Positions 8,906 to 18,283 of a DNA stretch of 59,440 nucleotides are shown one piece after another; within the stretch, counting starts at the first letter, position 1; the number at the start of each line of letters is the position of its first letter. The notes beneath the pieces are model-generated. The model saw only the letters and a program-made list of their open reading frames with translations. It had not been told where the DNA came from and ran no database searches. This DNA is from Anaerolineae bacterium (GTDB lineage Bacteria; Chloroflexota; Anaerolineae; Aggregatilineales; Phototrophicaceae). The DNA lies in assembly GCA_020849765.1 (NCBI GenBank), contig JADLAY010000014.1, positions 1 to 59,440 of the forward strand, read 5' to 3'. The translations under genes were made by a program, and so were the position numbers.

Positions 8906-9352
8906 CTAGCTCAACAACTCGCGAACCACTTCATTGACGAGCTTACCGTCCGCCTTGCCCTTGACCTTGGGCATCAGGGCGCCCATCACCTTGCCCATGT
9001 CTTTGGCCGATGTTGCGCCCGTCTGCGCGATGGCATCCTTAACCAGGGCTGCAATCGCTTCGCGGCTCAATTGTTCCGGGAGAAACGTCTCCAGAATCCT
9101 GATCTCAGCTTCAACTTCACCCGCAATGTCGTCACGGCCAGCCTTGGAGGCTTCCTCGACGCTTTCGCGGCGCTTCTTCACCTCGCGCTGAAGCACGGTC
9201 AGCATTTCTTCCGGGGTCAGCGTCTTGCGCTCGTCAATCTCAACCTGCTTGATTTCGCTCAAGGTCATGCGGATCACATCACGGCGCAGATTGTCCTTAC
9301 TGATCATCGCTTGTTTCAGCGCATCTTGCAGCGCTGTTCTGGGGTCGCTCAT
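8906..9352 (-). CDS. yqeY: GatB/YqeY domain-containing protein
   Basis: A 148-residue helical protein of the YqeY family. It shows the typical opening 'K-x-A-M-I-S-K-D-x-L-R-R-D-V-I-R-M', the 'F-L-P-E-Q-L-S' segment and a C-terminal 'A-K-D-M-G-K-V-M-G-A-L-M-P-K-V-K-G-K-A-D-G' block. The domain is related to the tRNA-binding tail of GatB and is thought to help amidotransferase or tRNA handling; its exact role is not known. It sits 4 bases before the HD gene and 15 bases after mtaB, inside the same operon. Confidence 0.93.
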   Translation of the reverse strand: MSDPRTALQDALKQAMISKDNLRRDVIRMTLSEIKQVEIDERKTLTPEEMLTVLQREVKKRRESVEEASKAGRDDIAGEVEAEIRILETFLPEQLSREAIAALVKDAIAQTGATSAKDMGKVMGALMPKVKGKADGKLVNEVVRELLS

Positions 9353-9367
9353 GGTTTGGTCGTACTT

Positions 9368-10657
9368 TCAGTCCAGAATGGGTGTGCCATGCATCTGCCG
9401 CTGTTCCACATCGTAAGCGTCCAACTGCGCGGGGACAATGTGATTCGTCAGCGCGCGCGGGTGGATACAGCGGACGCGAATGTAGTTATCAGTATACCCA
9501 ATGTTGACAAATCCCCGATCGGTTGCGCCGGCGACCTGCTCCCACAGCACGTCGAGCGCCTGGCCGGTGAAGCGCTCAGCATAGCGCTGCGCCTGCGCAT
9601 CCGCGTGCGCCATCATGCGCGCACTGCGCTCGCGGCTGGTCGCCTCGTCGACGTGGCCCCGCATACGCGCGGCAGCCGTGCCCGGCCGTTTGCTGTAACG
9701 GAACACGTGCAACCCGGCGAAATCCATCGCCTCGACAAAGGCCAGACTGGTCTCGAATTCCTCGTTTGTTTCGCCCGGAAAGCCGACGATGATGTCGCTC
9801 GTGATGCACATGTCATCACTGATCTGGCGCGCCTGGCGTACCAACGCGCCGAACTGCGCCTGAGTCGTGCGCCGCGCCATCCGCCGCAGGGTGGCATCAC
9901 AGCCGCTTTGCAGCGGCAGATGCAGATGACGGCATAAGCGCGCGTCTTGCCACAGGCTGAAGAATTCCGGCGCCAGATCCCACGGCTCCAGCGAGGACAG
10001 CCGCAACCGCGGCGCATCTGTCTCGGCGAGGATCGCCTGCACGAGGTGCATCAAGCCATTCACGTCACCGAGGTCGTGACCGTAGCTGCCCAGATGCACG
10101 CCGGTCAGGACGATCTCCTGGTAGCCCATCGCCACCAGCAGATCGACTTCGCGCAAGACGTCCGCCAGCGGGCGGCTGCGCCCTGCCCCACGCGCGACCG
10201 TCGTCACGCAGAAGGTGCAGGCGTTGTCGCAGCCATCCTGCACTTTGACGAAGGCGCGCGTTCGCCCCGCGCCGACCCCATTGGTCTCGCGCTGGATCGG
10301 CTCCTGATCGTAAGCATCGACGGGCTGCCCGGTCAGCGTCGAGACCAGCTGATCTTTGTCCTCGTTGCCGACGACGCGCGTCACGCCGGGCAAAGCGCGC
10401 AAGGCCTCCGGCTCTAGCTGGGCGTAGCAGCCGGTGACGGTCAGTTCGGCCTCTGTGCTGCTCCGGTGCAGCTGGCGCACGAGCTTTCGGCTGCCGCGCA
10501 CGGCATCGTGCGTCACCGCACAGGTGTTGACGATGATCTGGTCGGCCAACGCCGGATCTTCGACGATGGTGTGCCCCTGGGCCGTGAGTTGACGTGCCAT
10601 GCGCTCGATCTCCGCCTGATTGAGGCGGCAGCCGAGCATCCGCAGATGCACATTCAC
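9368..10657 (-). CDS. mtaB: tRNA t6A37 methylthiotransferase MtaB-like (MiaB/RimO family radical SAM)
   Basis: A 429-residue protein with three domains. An N-terminal UPF0004 [4Fe-4S] domain ('L-G-C-R-L-N-Q-A-E', 'N-T-C-A-V-T' and a later Cys) precedes a radical-SAM barrel with C-x3-C-x2-C in 'C-D-N-A-C-T-F-C' near residue 143. A short C-terminal TRAM-like region ends the protein. The opening 'L-G-C-R-L-N-Q' matches the MtaB/YqeV branch, which makes ms2t6A37 in tRNA, more than MiaB or RimO; the branch call is an inference. It starts at GTG 10657, overlapping the stop of the preceding gene by 4 bases. Confidence 0.85.
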   Translation of the reverse strand: MNVHLRMLGCRLNQAEIERMARQLTAQGHTIVEDPALADQIIVNTCAVTHDAVRGSRKLVRQLHRSSTEAELTVTGCYAQLEPEALRALPGVTRVVGNEDKDQLVSTLTGQPVDAYDQEPIQRETNGVGAGRTRAFVKVQDGCDNACTFCVTTVARGAGRSRPLADVLREVDLLVAMGYQEIVLTGVHLGSYGHDLGDVNGLMHLVQAILAETDAPRLRLSSLEPWDLAPEFFSLWQDARLCRHLHLPLQSGCDATLRRMARRTTQAQFGALVRQARQISDDMCITSDIIVGFPGETNEEFETSLAFVEAMDFAGLHVFRYSKRPGTAAARMRGHVDEATSRERSARMMAHADAQAQRYAERFTGQALDVLWEQVAGATDRGFVNIGYTDNYIRVRCIHPRALTNHIVPAQLDAYDVEQRQMHGTPILD

Positions 10658-11397
10658 GCCCCAGCCTCCGGGCTGTAGACGGTCAGATTGTCAAAGGACG
10701 CCTCGACATCCGGTTCGCCGAGCGACATCGCCGCCACACCGACCTTACCAATCGGCAGGCTGGCGTCGGTCAGCGTGTCCTGCATCGTGCCGCCGATGCA
10801 GCCGAGACCGCTGCGATAGGTGCTGATGGCCTCCGGATCGGACGGGATGCAGAGCTGCACTGGCGCGTCGTTGACGTAGAAGGTGAATTGGTTGCCGCGG
10901 GCGACGACGCGCAGATGATTGATCGCGTTCAGCCCCTGGTGGACAAGCTCGGAATCGACCCAGGCGCTCAGGTCGCGCTGGACGCCACCGAGCACGCGCG
11001 TCACTTCGTAGTAGCCATCGCTGCTGACGAGAAACAGGTAGAAGTTTTCGGGATCGATATAGCGAAAGACAACGCCGTAGCCATTGTCCAGCGGGCCATT
11101 GATCGCCTGCGCCTCGGCGCGCAGATCGAAATCAGCGAAGTATGGATCGGCGACGGAAAAGGCGACGTTGTTCGACACGCCATTGCTGACGACCACACGT
11201 CCATCAGCCACCCGCGCCGCGACCCGCCCATCATACTGCTGCCAGTCGGACGTCGCGGGATCGTCAAAGGCGCTGGCATAGAGCAACTGCCCCGGTTCGC
11301 CGCTGACGACGTAATGCCAGTTCTTGATCTGCTGCTGAATGAAGAATAGGAGCACCAGCACCGCGCCGAGCGCTGCCACTGTCAGGAGCCGTCGCAA
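10654..11397 (-). CDS. membrane-anchored lectin/LamG-like beta-sandwich protein
   Basis: A 247-residue protein with an N-terminal hydrophobic helix (about 3-20) and an extracytoplasmic beta-rich domain. Features such as 'D-F-D-L-R-A-E-A', 'G-Y-G-V-V-F-R-Y-I-D-P-E-N-F-Y-L-F-L-V-S' and 'L-R-V-V-A-R-G-N-Q-F-T-F-Y-V-N' are typical of concanavalin/DUF1080 (3-keto-disaccharide hydrolase) folds. A glycan-binding role is plausible; an enzymatic one cannot be claimed. The start is TTG 11397 with AGAGGTG six bases upstream. It is the first gene of the mtaB-yqeY-HD-ybeY run. Confidence 0.6.
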   Translation of the reverse strand: MRRLLTVAALGAVLVLLFFIQQQIKNWHYVVSGEPGQLLYASAFDDPATSDWQQYDGRVAARVADGRVVVSNGVSNNVAFSVADPYFADFDLRAEAQAINGPLDNGYGVVFRYIDPENFYLFLVSSDGYYEVTRVLGGVQRDLSAWVDSELVHQGLNAINHLRVVARGNQFTFYVNDAPVQLCIPSDPEAISTYRSGLGCIGGTMQDTLTDASLPIGKVGVAAMSLGEPDVEASFDNLTVYSPEAGA

Positions 11398-11463
11398 TCG
11401 GTCACCTCTTCTCTATTTGCCTGTCAGTGCGATTCTAACATGGTGCGCAGGGACGGTAAACGT

Positions 11464-12399
11464 TCAGTTGAGGGACTTCAGGCGGCGTTGAGCCTGGCGT
11501 AAGCTCCAGCGTTCGACCAGATGATGGAAGCCGTAGACCGACGAGACGAACGTGATCAGGAACAACCCGTTACAAAACAACGTGAACACGTAGCTCGTCC
11601 CGACCGCCGTAAGTCCGAACAGCAGCGGCACGACCGCAAAGATTAACCCCATCGAGACCGAGCCGAGCAGGATGGCCTGCGCCAGCCACAGGCCGAACAA
11701 GCCCAGGATCGAGATGAGCAGCGCCGAGGTCGTGTTGCGCTCACGCACGGAGACATACACGCCAAAGGCCGAGACCGCGCGCACGCGCCAGAAGGGTTCG
11801 AGCAGATAGAGCAGCGCCAGCAAGAATGTGACGACCAGCCCACTGACCACGACACCGATGGACGCCCCATCCAGGCTGCTTTCGGACAGCTGCAGCACAT
11901 CGCGCAGGATCAGGATGGCACCGATGACGGACAGGCCAAGGCGGATGCCCACAATGCCCATCAGGCGGCGCCACACGCGCAGTTGGCTGGTGGCATGCTT
12001 GGCCGCGATCAGCCCGCTGTCGTTGAGCGAGGTCAGGCGCAGCAGATCCCAACGACCGCTGCCGATCTCCCCACTCACGGAGTTGATCGATGCGGACAGG
12101 CTGTGAAAATCCAGCCAGAAGCCGCCGAGGAAGCTCGCGATCAGCATGATGACGTAGATCTGATACTCATCCACGTACGTGCGCAGCCACGGATCGGCCC
12201 GCTGCGACAGCGTCGCCAGCAGCGACAGCGCTCCCCAGACCAGCACGGCCGCGACCAGCGTCAGGATGAAGGTGCGCGCGGACGCACGGCGAAACGAATG
12301 CCTCGTCCTGGCCCAACCGGAGCGGCGCGCCTCGGCGATAAAGACCGGGTGCATCGCAATCGTCTGACCGAGGAGATTGACTATCGAGAATGCTTTCAC
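11464..12399 (-). CDS. ABC-2 permease-like membrane protein (paralogue A)
   Basis: A 311-residue protein with about six hydrophobic segments. Near the N-terminus is 'M-H-P-V-F', and near residue 105 'S-G-R-W-D-L-L-R-L-T-S-L', the cytoplasmic loop pattern of ABC-2-type permeases (E-x-x-x-G-x-x-D-L-L-x-x-T-P-L). No nucleotide-binding subunit is encoded in the window. Three paralogues lie at 12435-13313, 17369-18283 and 18280-19179. The start is GTG 12399. Function unknown; it may be half of an exporter whose ATPase is elsewhere. Confidence 0.55.
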   Translation of the reverse strand: MKAFSIVNLLGQTIAMHPVFIAEARRSGWARTRHSFRRASARTFILTLVAAVLVWGALSLLATLSQRADPWLRTYVDEYQIYVIMLIASFLGGFWLDFHSLSASINSVSGEIGSGRWDLLRLTSLNDSGLIAAKHATSQLRVWRRLMGIVGIRLGLSVIGAILILRDVLQLSESSLDGASIGVVVSGLVVTFLLALLYLLEPFWRVRAVSAFGVYVSVRERNTTSALLISILGLFGLWLAQAILLGSVSMGLIFAVVPLLFGLTAVGTSYVFTLFCNGLFLITFVSSVYGFHHLVERWSLRQAQRRLKSLN

Positions 12400-12434
12400 C
12401 AGGACTTCAGACCTCAGCTGATAATCACAAAAGG

Positions 12435-13313
12435 CTAGGCATCGAGCCGCGCAAGCTGCCTTAATGTCCGTTTGCGGCTCAGGTGCTCCAGGCGAGCATA
12501 AAGCGCATAATTGAGCAGCCAGAAGCAGGCGACGCTCAAGGTCATAAAGAAGATCATGCGCGCTTCGTTGCTGGGCGACATGGCATCATCGAGCACGAAA
12601 TAAATCAGCACGGCGAGCGCGCCAACGATGACAATCTGTAGCAACCAGATTACGAGCAGGACAAAGGCAGCGGTGAGCAGCGTCAATGACGTGCTGCGAT
12701 TCAGAGTGGAAATGTTGAGTCCGGTCTCGATCAGCGCCTGCGTCCGCCAGAACGGCTCGATCACGTAGGGCACGCACAGTACCAGGAACAACACAACGGC
12801 CTGGAAAACCTCGAACGACGATGTGAAATGGAAGTCGAACATCTCGATCGCGAGGATGGCGCACAGTCCACCGCGCAGCCCGGCCACAACCTGAAGCAAG
12901 CGCCAGACGCGCAGGCGAACGACCGCATGAAGTGCCCCGACCAGGCTGTCTTCGCTCAACAGAGTCAAACGGAGCAACGTCCAGCGCCGGGTCTCGACCT
13001 CACGGCTGATGGCCGCGCCCGCCATGGCCAGGCAGAAGAAATCGACCAGCAAGCCGACCAGCGTCACCCCAACGAACGCCACCAGATACAGGTTGCCCGC
13101 CCAAGTGATCTGATAAGGCGCCAGGCCGCTTCGAGCGATCATGTTCATCGCCAACAACCAGGCGCCCGCGACCGCGAGCCCCGGCAGAACCATCCAACGT
13201 AGGGATTGTGCGTTGATCGGCGCCTGTCGCAGGCGCCCTGTTCCCAACATGAAGACAGGATGGTGAGCAATCGGGAGGCGCAGCGGGTACGTCAGTGGTT
13301 TTGAACGGAGCAC
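12435..13313 (-). CDS. ABC-2 permease-like membrane protein (paralogue B)
   Basis: A 292-residue, roughly six-helix membrane protein resembling paralogue A. The 'H-H-P-V-F' motif is near residue 18 and 'I-S-R-E-V-E-T-R-R-W-T-L-L-R-L-T-L-L' near 100, then 'L-R-V-W-R-L-L', which paralogue A also has. It starts at GTG 13313, three bases after the TPR lipoprotein gene ends, and is followed by paralogue A after a 35-base gap. The two may form a heterodimer; that is an inference from pairing alone. Confidence 0.55.
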   Translation of the reverse strand: MLRSKPLTYPLRLPIAHHPVFMLGTGRLRQAPINAQSLRWMVLPGLAVAGAWLLAMNMIARSGLAPYQITWAGNLYLVAFVGVTLVGLLVDFFCLAMAGAAISREVETRRWTLLRLTLLSEDSLVGALHAVVRLRVWRLLQVVAGLRGGLCAILAIEMFDFHFTSSFEVFQAVVLFLVLCVPYVIEPFWRTQALIETGLNISTLNRSTSLTLLTAAFVLLVIWLLQIVIVGALAVLIYFVLDDAMSPSNEARMIFFMTLSVACFWLLNYALYARLEHLSRKRTLRQLARLDA

Positions 13314-13316
13314 AGG

Positions 13317-14615
13317 TTACCTCTGCAAATCAGCAAGCAACGCGCGGGCTGGCGCGGCAAAGTCCGACGTGCCGCTGGCGACCTGTTCCAGCAGGCCCAG
13401 CGCTGTGTCCACATCACCGGCATCCAGCACAATCTGCGCTTTATAATAGAGCGCGCGCGCATTATTGGCATCGCTCTCCAGTACTTCGTTGATGATCGCC
13501 GTGCCGCGCTCGGTTTCGCCTGCCGCGTACAAGGCCCAGCCGTAACCCGCGCGTGCATCGGCGCTCTCCGGCAGCGCGGACATCGCCTGTTCAAGGGCTT
13601 GCAGGCCGCTCGCTGTCAGATTGCCGCCTTCATCCGCATAGAACAGGGCGAGCATCTCCTGATAGCGCGCGTCGCCATTCGAGAGCGCGACTGCCGTCAG
13701 GAACCAGCGCTCGGCCTGCTCAAGCTCGTGGCTATCGCGATAGGCTTGCGCCAGCTCGGCGTAATAGGCGGGATTCTGCGGATCGACCGCAATGGCCTGT
13801 GCCAGGGCGTCAATCGCGCCGGTCGAGTCGCCTGCCAGCCGCAGATGTACCCCCTGTAGATAACGTACGCGCGCGTTGCCCGGTTCCAATGCGACCGCGC
13901 GCAGAATCGACTGCCCCCCATCTTTGCCCTGCCGGTCGCGCGCCAGGCCATAATAGGCCAGCGCTTCCGCATACGGTTCGTTCAGTTCGGCGGCGCGTTC
14001 GAATGCGACCTCGGCATAGGCCCATTGATCCTGATCGGCCAGCACAACGCCGACGCGCATCGGCAGCAGCGGCTGATCGACATTTCGTTCGAGTACATCG
14101 TTGACGACGTTCGCCAACGTCCGGTAGGCGTCATCCTGGCTGGCGGCTTGCAGTGCGGGCATAGCGACCTGCGCATTGACCGAGGCCATCAGCAAGCCGT
14201 AATTCAACTGCGCCCAGCGATCGTCGGGTGCCATAGCGATGAGTTTGGTCAGGCTGTCCTCGGCATCCCACCACTGGCCGAGTTCGATCTGCGCCTGGGC
14301 CAGCGTGCGCAGCGTCGACTCGCCGGGTGTGGGGATCAGCTTCCAGGCAGCGACCGCCCCGTCCAGGTCGCCGGTGCTGCGGCGCAAGTCCCCCGCCAGC
14401 AGCGCCAGATCCGGCGTCCAGCCGTCATGCGCCGCGACGAGCTCGACGATGTGCAAAGCCTGCACAGGCCGATTCAATCGCCGGTAGGTATCGACGCGTT
14501 CCAGCAAGAGCTGAGGATTGAGAGCGTCTAAGGGTGAGTTGAGGGTATCAGGCGCACACGAGACGAGGATCAGCAGCAGGCCGATCCAGAGCAGACGAAG
14601 GGCGCGGCGCATCAT
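13317..14615 (-). CDS. TPR-repeat lipoprotein
   Basis: A 432-residue protein with a type II signal peptide: positively charged start, hydrophobic core and lipobox 'L-V-S-C' with Cys at 20. The rest is a series of degenerate tetratricopeptide repeats, about eight (clear ones around 'A-L-A-Y-Y-G-L-A-R', 'Y-Y-A-E-L-A-Q-A-Y', 'A-G-Y-G-W-A-L-Y-A-A-G'). It is likely an outer-surface scaffold protein. It overlaps the receiver-domain gene by 4 bases (ATGA) and precedes two permease-like genes, so the four genes are probably one transcription unit. Confidence 0.85.
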   Translation of the reverse strand: MMRRALRLLWIGLLLILVSCAPDTLNSPLDALNPQLLLERVDTYRRLNRPVQALHIVELVAAHDGWTPDLALLAGDLRRSTGDLDGAVAAWKLIPTPGESTLRTLAQAQIELGQWWDAEDSLTKLIAMAPDDRWAQLNYGLLMASVNAQVAMPALQAASQDDAYRTLANVVNDVLERNVDQPLLPMRVGVVLADQDQWAYAEVAFERAAELNEPYAEALAYYGLARDRQGKDGGQSILRAVALEPGNARVRYLQGVHLRLAGDSTGAIDALAQAIAVDPQNPAYYAELAQAYRDSHELEQAERWFLTAVALSNGDARYQEMLALFYADEGGNLTASGLQALEQAMSALPESADARAGYGWALYAAGETERGTAIINEVLESDANNARALYYKAQIVLDAGDVDTALGLLEQVASGTSDFAAPARALLADLQR

Positions 14616-15259
14616 TCACCGCGCGTTGCCAGCGCTTTCGCCACAACTTGTTCGACCTCGGCTGCGGTGAAGGGCTTGATCAGGTAATCCTGGACGCCCT
14701 GGAACTTCCCGACCAGCCGGTTCGCCGGATCGCCAAAAGCAGTGATCACGATCACGGGCGGCAGCGGCTGGCCGCTGACCTGGCGTTGGGTCTTGAGCGC
14801 TTCCAGGAATTGCCAGCCAGAGATGTCGGGCAGGCCGATGTCGAGCAGGATCACGTCCGGTTTCACGCTCTCGAAGCGATCGAGCGCCTTGGCGCCGTGA
14901 CTCTCGTGGATCGTGCTGATCTTGGCGCGAGACAGGGCCGCCGAGATGACTTCGGCGATTTCGTGCGTGTCTTCGACCAGGAGCACGACCGGCCGTTCGC
15001 TGGAGGCGGGCACCGCCTGCGTCTCGCCGACGGCGAGCGGCGCATCCTGGCGGTCGTCGTCGTCGCGACCATCTGCCGATAAGACAACCGCCGCTGCGAG
15101 CCCTGTTTCGGAATGCGGCGCGCCCAATTCAGCATCAATCGAAGCGCTCGGCATGATGGTCGTGCGCCGTTTCATATGCGGTTCACGCAGTAATCGGTTA
15201 TCTTCTGAGTCGGCTGCCAGATCTTGATTGGTCGATACCGACCCGGATCGTTTGCTCAT
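14612..15259 (-). CDS. stand-alone response regulator receiver protein
   Basis: A 215-residue protein: a flexible N-terminal 90 residues, then a CheY-like receiver domain. Key residues are the acidic pair in 'V-L-L-V-E-D-T', the phospho-acceptor Asp in 'I-L-L-D-I-G-L-P-D', Thr in 'V-I-T-A' and the conserved Lys in 'L-I-K-P-F'. There is no DNA-binding or enzymatic output domain. No histidine kinase is in the window. It heads the operon with the TPR lipoprotein and the two permease-like genes. It is preceded by GAGGCGG at the ATG. Confidence 0.9.
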   Translation of the reverse strand: MSKRSGSVSTNQDLAADSEDNRLLREPHMKRRTTIMPSASIDAELGAPHSETGLAAAVVLSADGRDDDDRQDAPLAVGETQAVPASSERPVVLLVEDTHEIAEVISAALSRAKISTIHESHGAKALDRFESVKPDVILLDIGLPDISGWQFLEALKTQRQVSGQPLPPVIVITAFGDPANRLVGKFQGVQDYLIKPFTAAEVEQVVAKALATRGE

Positions 15260-15322
15260 CCACGCCGCCTCGTTAACATACTATGATGAGACTGGTTAGA
15301 AACGTAATCGCGCTTCGCATTC

Positions 15323-15328
15323 ATTATA
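15323..15328 (-). promoter_or_regulatory. -10 element for the response-regulator operon
   Basis: The minus strand reads TATAAT here, 64 bases before the ATG at 15259, in the divergent gap between two operons. No good -35 hexamer sits 16-18 bases upstream, so the call is tentative. Confidence 0.35.
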
Positions 15329-15386
15329 ACAAACAGTCATACAAGTGAGACTTAACGTTAACCTAAACGTATAAACGTACAGGTCC

Positions 15387-16166
15387 ATGGCCGAAACAGC
15401 GCTACTCTACCGCACAAGTATCTTACTGCAACATTCGGACGATTGCTGCCTACTCGGCGTCCGGCCCGATCTGACCATCTATAGCGAGGAGATCTACGGC
15501 GACGAGGGCATGTTGGCGCAATCAGCGCACACGATTGAGGGCACATTGATCGAGTCGGTCGACGAAGGCGAAGGCGCCACTGCCCCGCTCGCGCTCCCGG
15601 ACGACGCGGCACGACCGCGCACCGCCTGGCACACCATGGCGCTTAACTTCGCTGGGGCGCGACAACGCGGCATCCGCGCAAATGAGCAGATCGATGCGCT
15701 CGTGCATCCGCTGTCGGTCGAAGAGAAGGCCTTCCTGGCGCGGAAGCTCGGCCTGCAAGTGCCGTTCCCGCTGATCCTCGGCCTGGCCGAAAGTTATGCG
15801 CTGGCCGAGGCGCCGATTACACCGCAGATATTCTGCGTTTGCCGCCGCCTGCGGGTCGCCTTTGCGCTAACCGCTCCACAGCACGACGCGGATGGCTTCA
15901 CCTATGACTACGACAGCATCCCATTCTACGTGGCACATCTTTACGCGCTGGGCGGGGTCACCACGCGACCGCTGGCCGAGTGGATGGCGGATCTGCCGGA
16001 TGCGCAGCTTCGGCGCCCGATGGACTGTCTGGTTGCCTTCGATCATCTCTTCGTCGCCGATGGCGGCGCGGGCGAGCGTCGCAGCGCTGTCCACATCTGG
16101 CGCATCGAACACTACGACGAGACGGGCGATCCGGCGGATAATCGGTGGCAACATCTGTATGGCTGA
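15387..16166 (+). CDS. hypothetical protein
   Basis: A 259-residue soluble-looking protein that I do not recognise. It has mixed alpha/beta composition, no signal peptide and no membrane segment. A Cys pair near the start ('D-D-C-C') and 'F-C-V-C-R-R-L-R' near 153 could bind metal or be coincidental. It begins at ATG 15387 and is the first gene of the plus-strand run that continues with a propeller protein and two permease-like proteins. Codon use and GC match the neighbours, so it is likely a resident gene. Confidence 0.65.
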   Translation: MAETALLYRTSILLQHSDDCCLLGVRPDLTIYSEEIYGDEGMLAQSAHTIEGTLIESVDEGEGATAPLALPDDAARPRTAWHTMALNFAGARQRGIRANEQIDALVHPLSVEEKAFLARKLGLQVPFPLILGLAESYALAEAPITPQIFCVCRRLRVAFALTAPQHDADGFTYDYDSIPFYVAHLYALGGVTTRPLAEWMADLPDAQLRRPMDCLVAFDHLFVADGGAGERRSAVHIWRIEHYDETGDPADNRWQHLYG

Positions 16167-16229
16167 CCGGGCAGGATGGGTTATGCTTGAGGGGCTGCCG
16201 AGCCTATGTCTCATGCAAGGACTTGCCTG

Positions 16230-17372
16230 ATGCCCCGCCGCCTGACCATCGTCTTCGCCCTCATTTTGTTCGCACCCGTGCTGCTGGGCGTTCCGAAGGC
16301 GGAGGCGCAGCTGGGCATCCGCAATCTGTGCCCGGTGGTCGACATTCAAACCCGCGGCGCCACCTACGAACCCGGCGGCATCATTCTGACGACGTTCGAC
16401 CGCGACAACCTGTGGGTCTACGATGTCGACCGCGACCGTCGCTATCCCCTGCCGGAGACCTTCCCCTGCACCTTTAACTGCCGCCTGTCGCCGGACATGC
16501 GCTGGATGGTCTACTTCAACGATCTGACGAATGCCTACAACCAGATGCGCCTGGACGGCACCCAGCGCTCGCTGGTCAGTGAGTACGCGGCGTCAGTCGA
16601 GTGGTGGTCGTCGGATACGTGGCTGGTGTGGACGCCTGGACTGCACGCGTATCTGCAAGGGCCGGACGGGACGCGCTCACCACTCGACGTTTCGGGCGTC
16701 GTCTCCGTGCAGCCGCGGGGCAACTGGGGTCTGGCTGTGGAAACGGATGGCGATGGCTTCCGGCGCGCGCTCGTCAACCTGAACGACCGGACGCAGCGGA
16801 TCGAACTCGGCGTCGACCTGACCTACTTCGACGATTACGGCTGGTCGCCCGACGGCTCGCATCTCGCTTACGTCGCGCCGATCTTTACCAACGATGACGA
16901 GCTTCCGGATGGCAGCGAGATTCTCATGGCGACGCCCGCCGACGGGTCGATTGTGCAGCTCACCCGGCTGCTCGAATCGTATGGCACTGCGCGCATCAAC
17001 GGCCTGGCCGCCGGTGAGCTGCATTGGTCGCCGGACGGCAACCAGATCGCCTTCTGGCTGGTCGATCTCGGCGGCTTCGATCCGATCGAGACTGCGTTAA
17101 CTGCCGTTTTGCATATCGTCGACGTCAATACCGGACTGGTGCGCAAGTTCTGCCATTTCGAGACGGATGTACACACGCCCAACCCGCCGCGCATCGTCTG
17201 GTCGCCGGATAGCACCCACATCGCGTTCGGCGCGGATATTCCCGGCGATGAAAAGCCGAATCTCCTGCTCGCGCTCGATACCGAGACGGGCATTTTCACG
17301 ATCCTGAGCGAAGGACTGTATCCTGCGCTTGGCGCGCCCGACGTGACCGCCTGGGGATTGCCACCAGGATGA
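16230..17372 (+). CDS. secreted TolB/PD40-type beta-propeller protein
   Basis: About 380 residues with a cleavable signal peptide ending near 'P-K-A-E-A-Q'. Several PD40 blades follow, with motifs such as 'W-S-P-D-G-S-H-L-A-Y', 'W-S-P-D-G-N-Q-I-A-F' and 'W-S-P-D-S-T-H-I-A-F'. Such propellers mediate protein contacts in the envelope. ATG 16230 has AAGGA upstream and gives a normal signal peptide; the ATG at 16206 would add a short leader. It overlaps the next gene by 4 bases (ATGA). Confidence 0.85.
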   Translation: MPRRLTIVFALILFAPVLLGVPKAEAQLGIRNLCPVVDIQTRGATYEPGGIILTTFDRDNLWVYDVDRDRRYPLPETFPCTFNCRLSPDMRWMVYFNDLTNAYNQMRLDGTQRSLVSEYAASVEWWSSDTWLVWTPGLHAYLQGPDGTRSPLDVSGVVSVQPRGNWGLAVETDGDGFRRALVNLNDRTQRIELGVDLTYFDDYGWSPDGSHLAYVAPIFTNDDELPDGSEILMATPADGSIVQLTRLLESYGTARINGLAAGELHWSPDGNQIAFWLVDLGGFDPIETALTAVLHIVDVNTGLVRKFCHFETDVHTPNPPRIVWSPDSTHIAFGADIPGDEKPNLLLALDTETGIFTILSEGLYPALGAPDVTAWGLPPG

Positions 17373-18283
17373 TCACGTTCAAGCTGTGGCGCAGCTTGCG
17401 TTCGCCTGCGCTCATCTATACCCATCCCCTTTTCAAGCAGACCGTGCGGCAGCGACATCGCTCCGATAACGCATTCTTGAACTGGGATACACTCGGCGTT
17501 CCCGGGTGGGTGCGGCAAATCGTCCGCTTTTTGCTGCTGGCGCTCGTCACCCTGTTGTTCGTCTTCCTCGTCTACGTGATGGTCTTTCTGGTGCTGTTTT
17601 ACATCGTCTTCAGCCTGCTGCTGAGCGGCGCCATCTGGGGCGTGCAGTGGTCGACCGGCATCGCGAGCTTGATCGCGCGCGAACGAGAGCGGCGCACACA
17701 CGATCTGCTGGCGGTGACGCCGACCGGTGCCTGGGGCATCGCCTGGATCGTCTCGTCCGGCTACATCCACGCCGATCAGGCCTTTCGGACGCGCACGCGG
17801 CGCTTCCGCGTTTTGCTGTGGGGACTCGTGATCGCGCTGGCGGGCATGATCGTCCTCAGCCTGATGTTCGATACCAGCCCGTCACCTTATGCGGAGAACT
17901 TCTTCTGGGCAGCCTGCGCCATCATCCTGACCGGCATGGCGCTGCACTTCGAGTTGATGGCCTCGCTCGTCTCGGCAGTGCTGATTGGGATGCTGGCTTC
18001 GACCTTCGCCAGTCGCCGCATCGAGGCCTCGATGGTCGCGCTGGCTTTGTTCGCGGGCCTGCAACTCACCTATCTCTTCCTGATCTACGTGTCGTTGCTC
18101 GTCGTCTTGCCACAGTTAGCGACCACTTACGGCCTGTATGGCTTCTCGCTGGTGGCTATCTTCACGCTCTTCCTCGTCGGCCTCGGCTGCCTGCGCGAGA
18201 TCGCCAACCAGCTGCTCTGGCGCGTCACGCAGCAGCGCGTCGGCGCCATCGACGAGTCGATGCTGATGCTGGCTGCCGCATGA
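17369..18283 (+). CDS. ABC-2 permease-like membrane protein (paralogue C)
   Basis: A 304-residue, about six-helix membrane protein. It shares 'T-H-P-L-F' near residue 15 and 'I-A-R-E-R-E-R-R-T-H-D-L-L-A-V-T-P-T' near 105 with the other three family members. The latter is the best match in the set to the ABC-2 permease loop (E-R-E-x-x-T-x-D-L-L). It overlaps both neighbours by 4 bases, so translation of propeller, C and D should be coupled. No ATPase partner is seen. Confidence 0.6.
   Translation: MITFKLWRSLRSPALIYTHPLFKQTVRQRHRSDNAFLNWDTLGVPGWVRQIVRFLLLALVTLLFVFLVYVMVFLVLFYIVFSLLLSGAIWGVQWSTGIASLIARERERRTHDLLAVTPTGAWGIAWIVSSGYIHADQAFRTRTRRFRVLLWGLVIALAGMIVLSLMFDTSPSPYAENFFWAACAIILTGMALHFELMASLVSAVLIGMLASTFASRRIEASMVALALFAGLQLTYLFLIYVSLLVVLPQLATTYGLYGFSLVAIFTLFLVGLGCLREIANQLLWRVTQQRVGAIDESMLMLAAA

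Noticed and set aside
17506..18279. Upstream extension of the frame of permease-like paralogue D
   Set aside because: It overlaps paralogue C in another frame; D has its own ATG at 18280 in the usual ATGA overlap.
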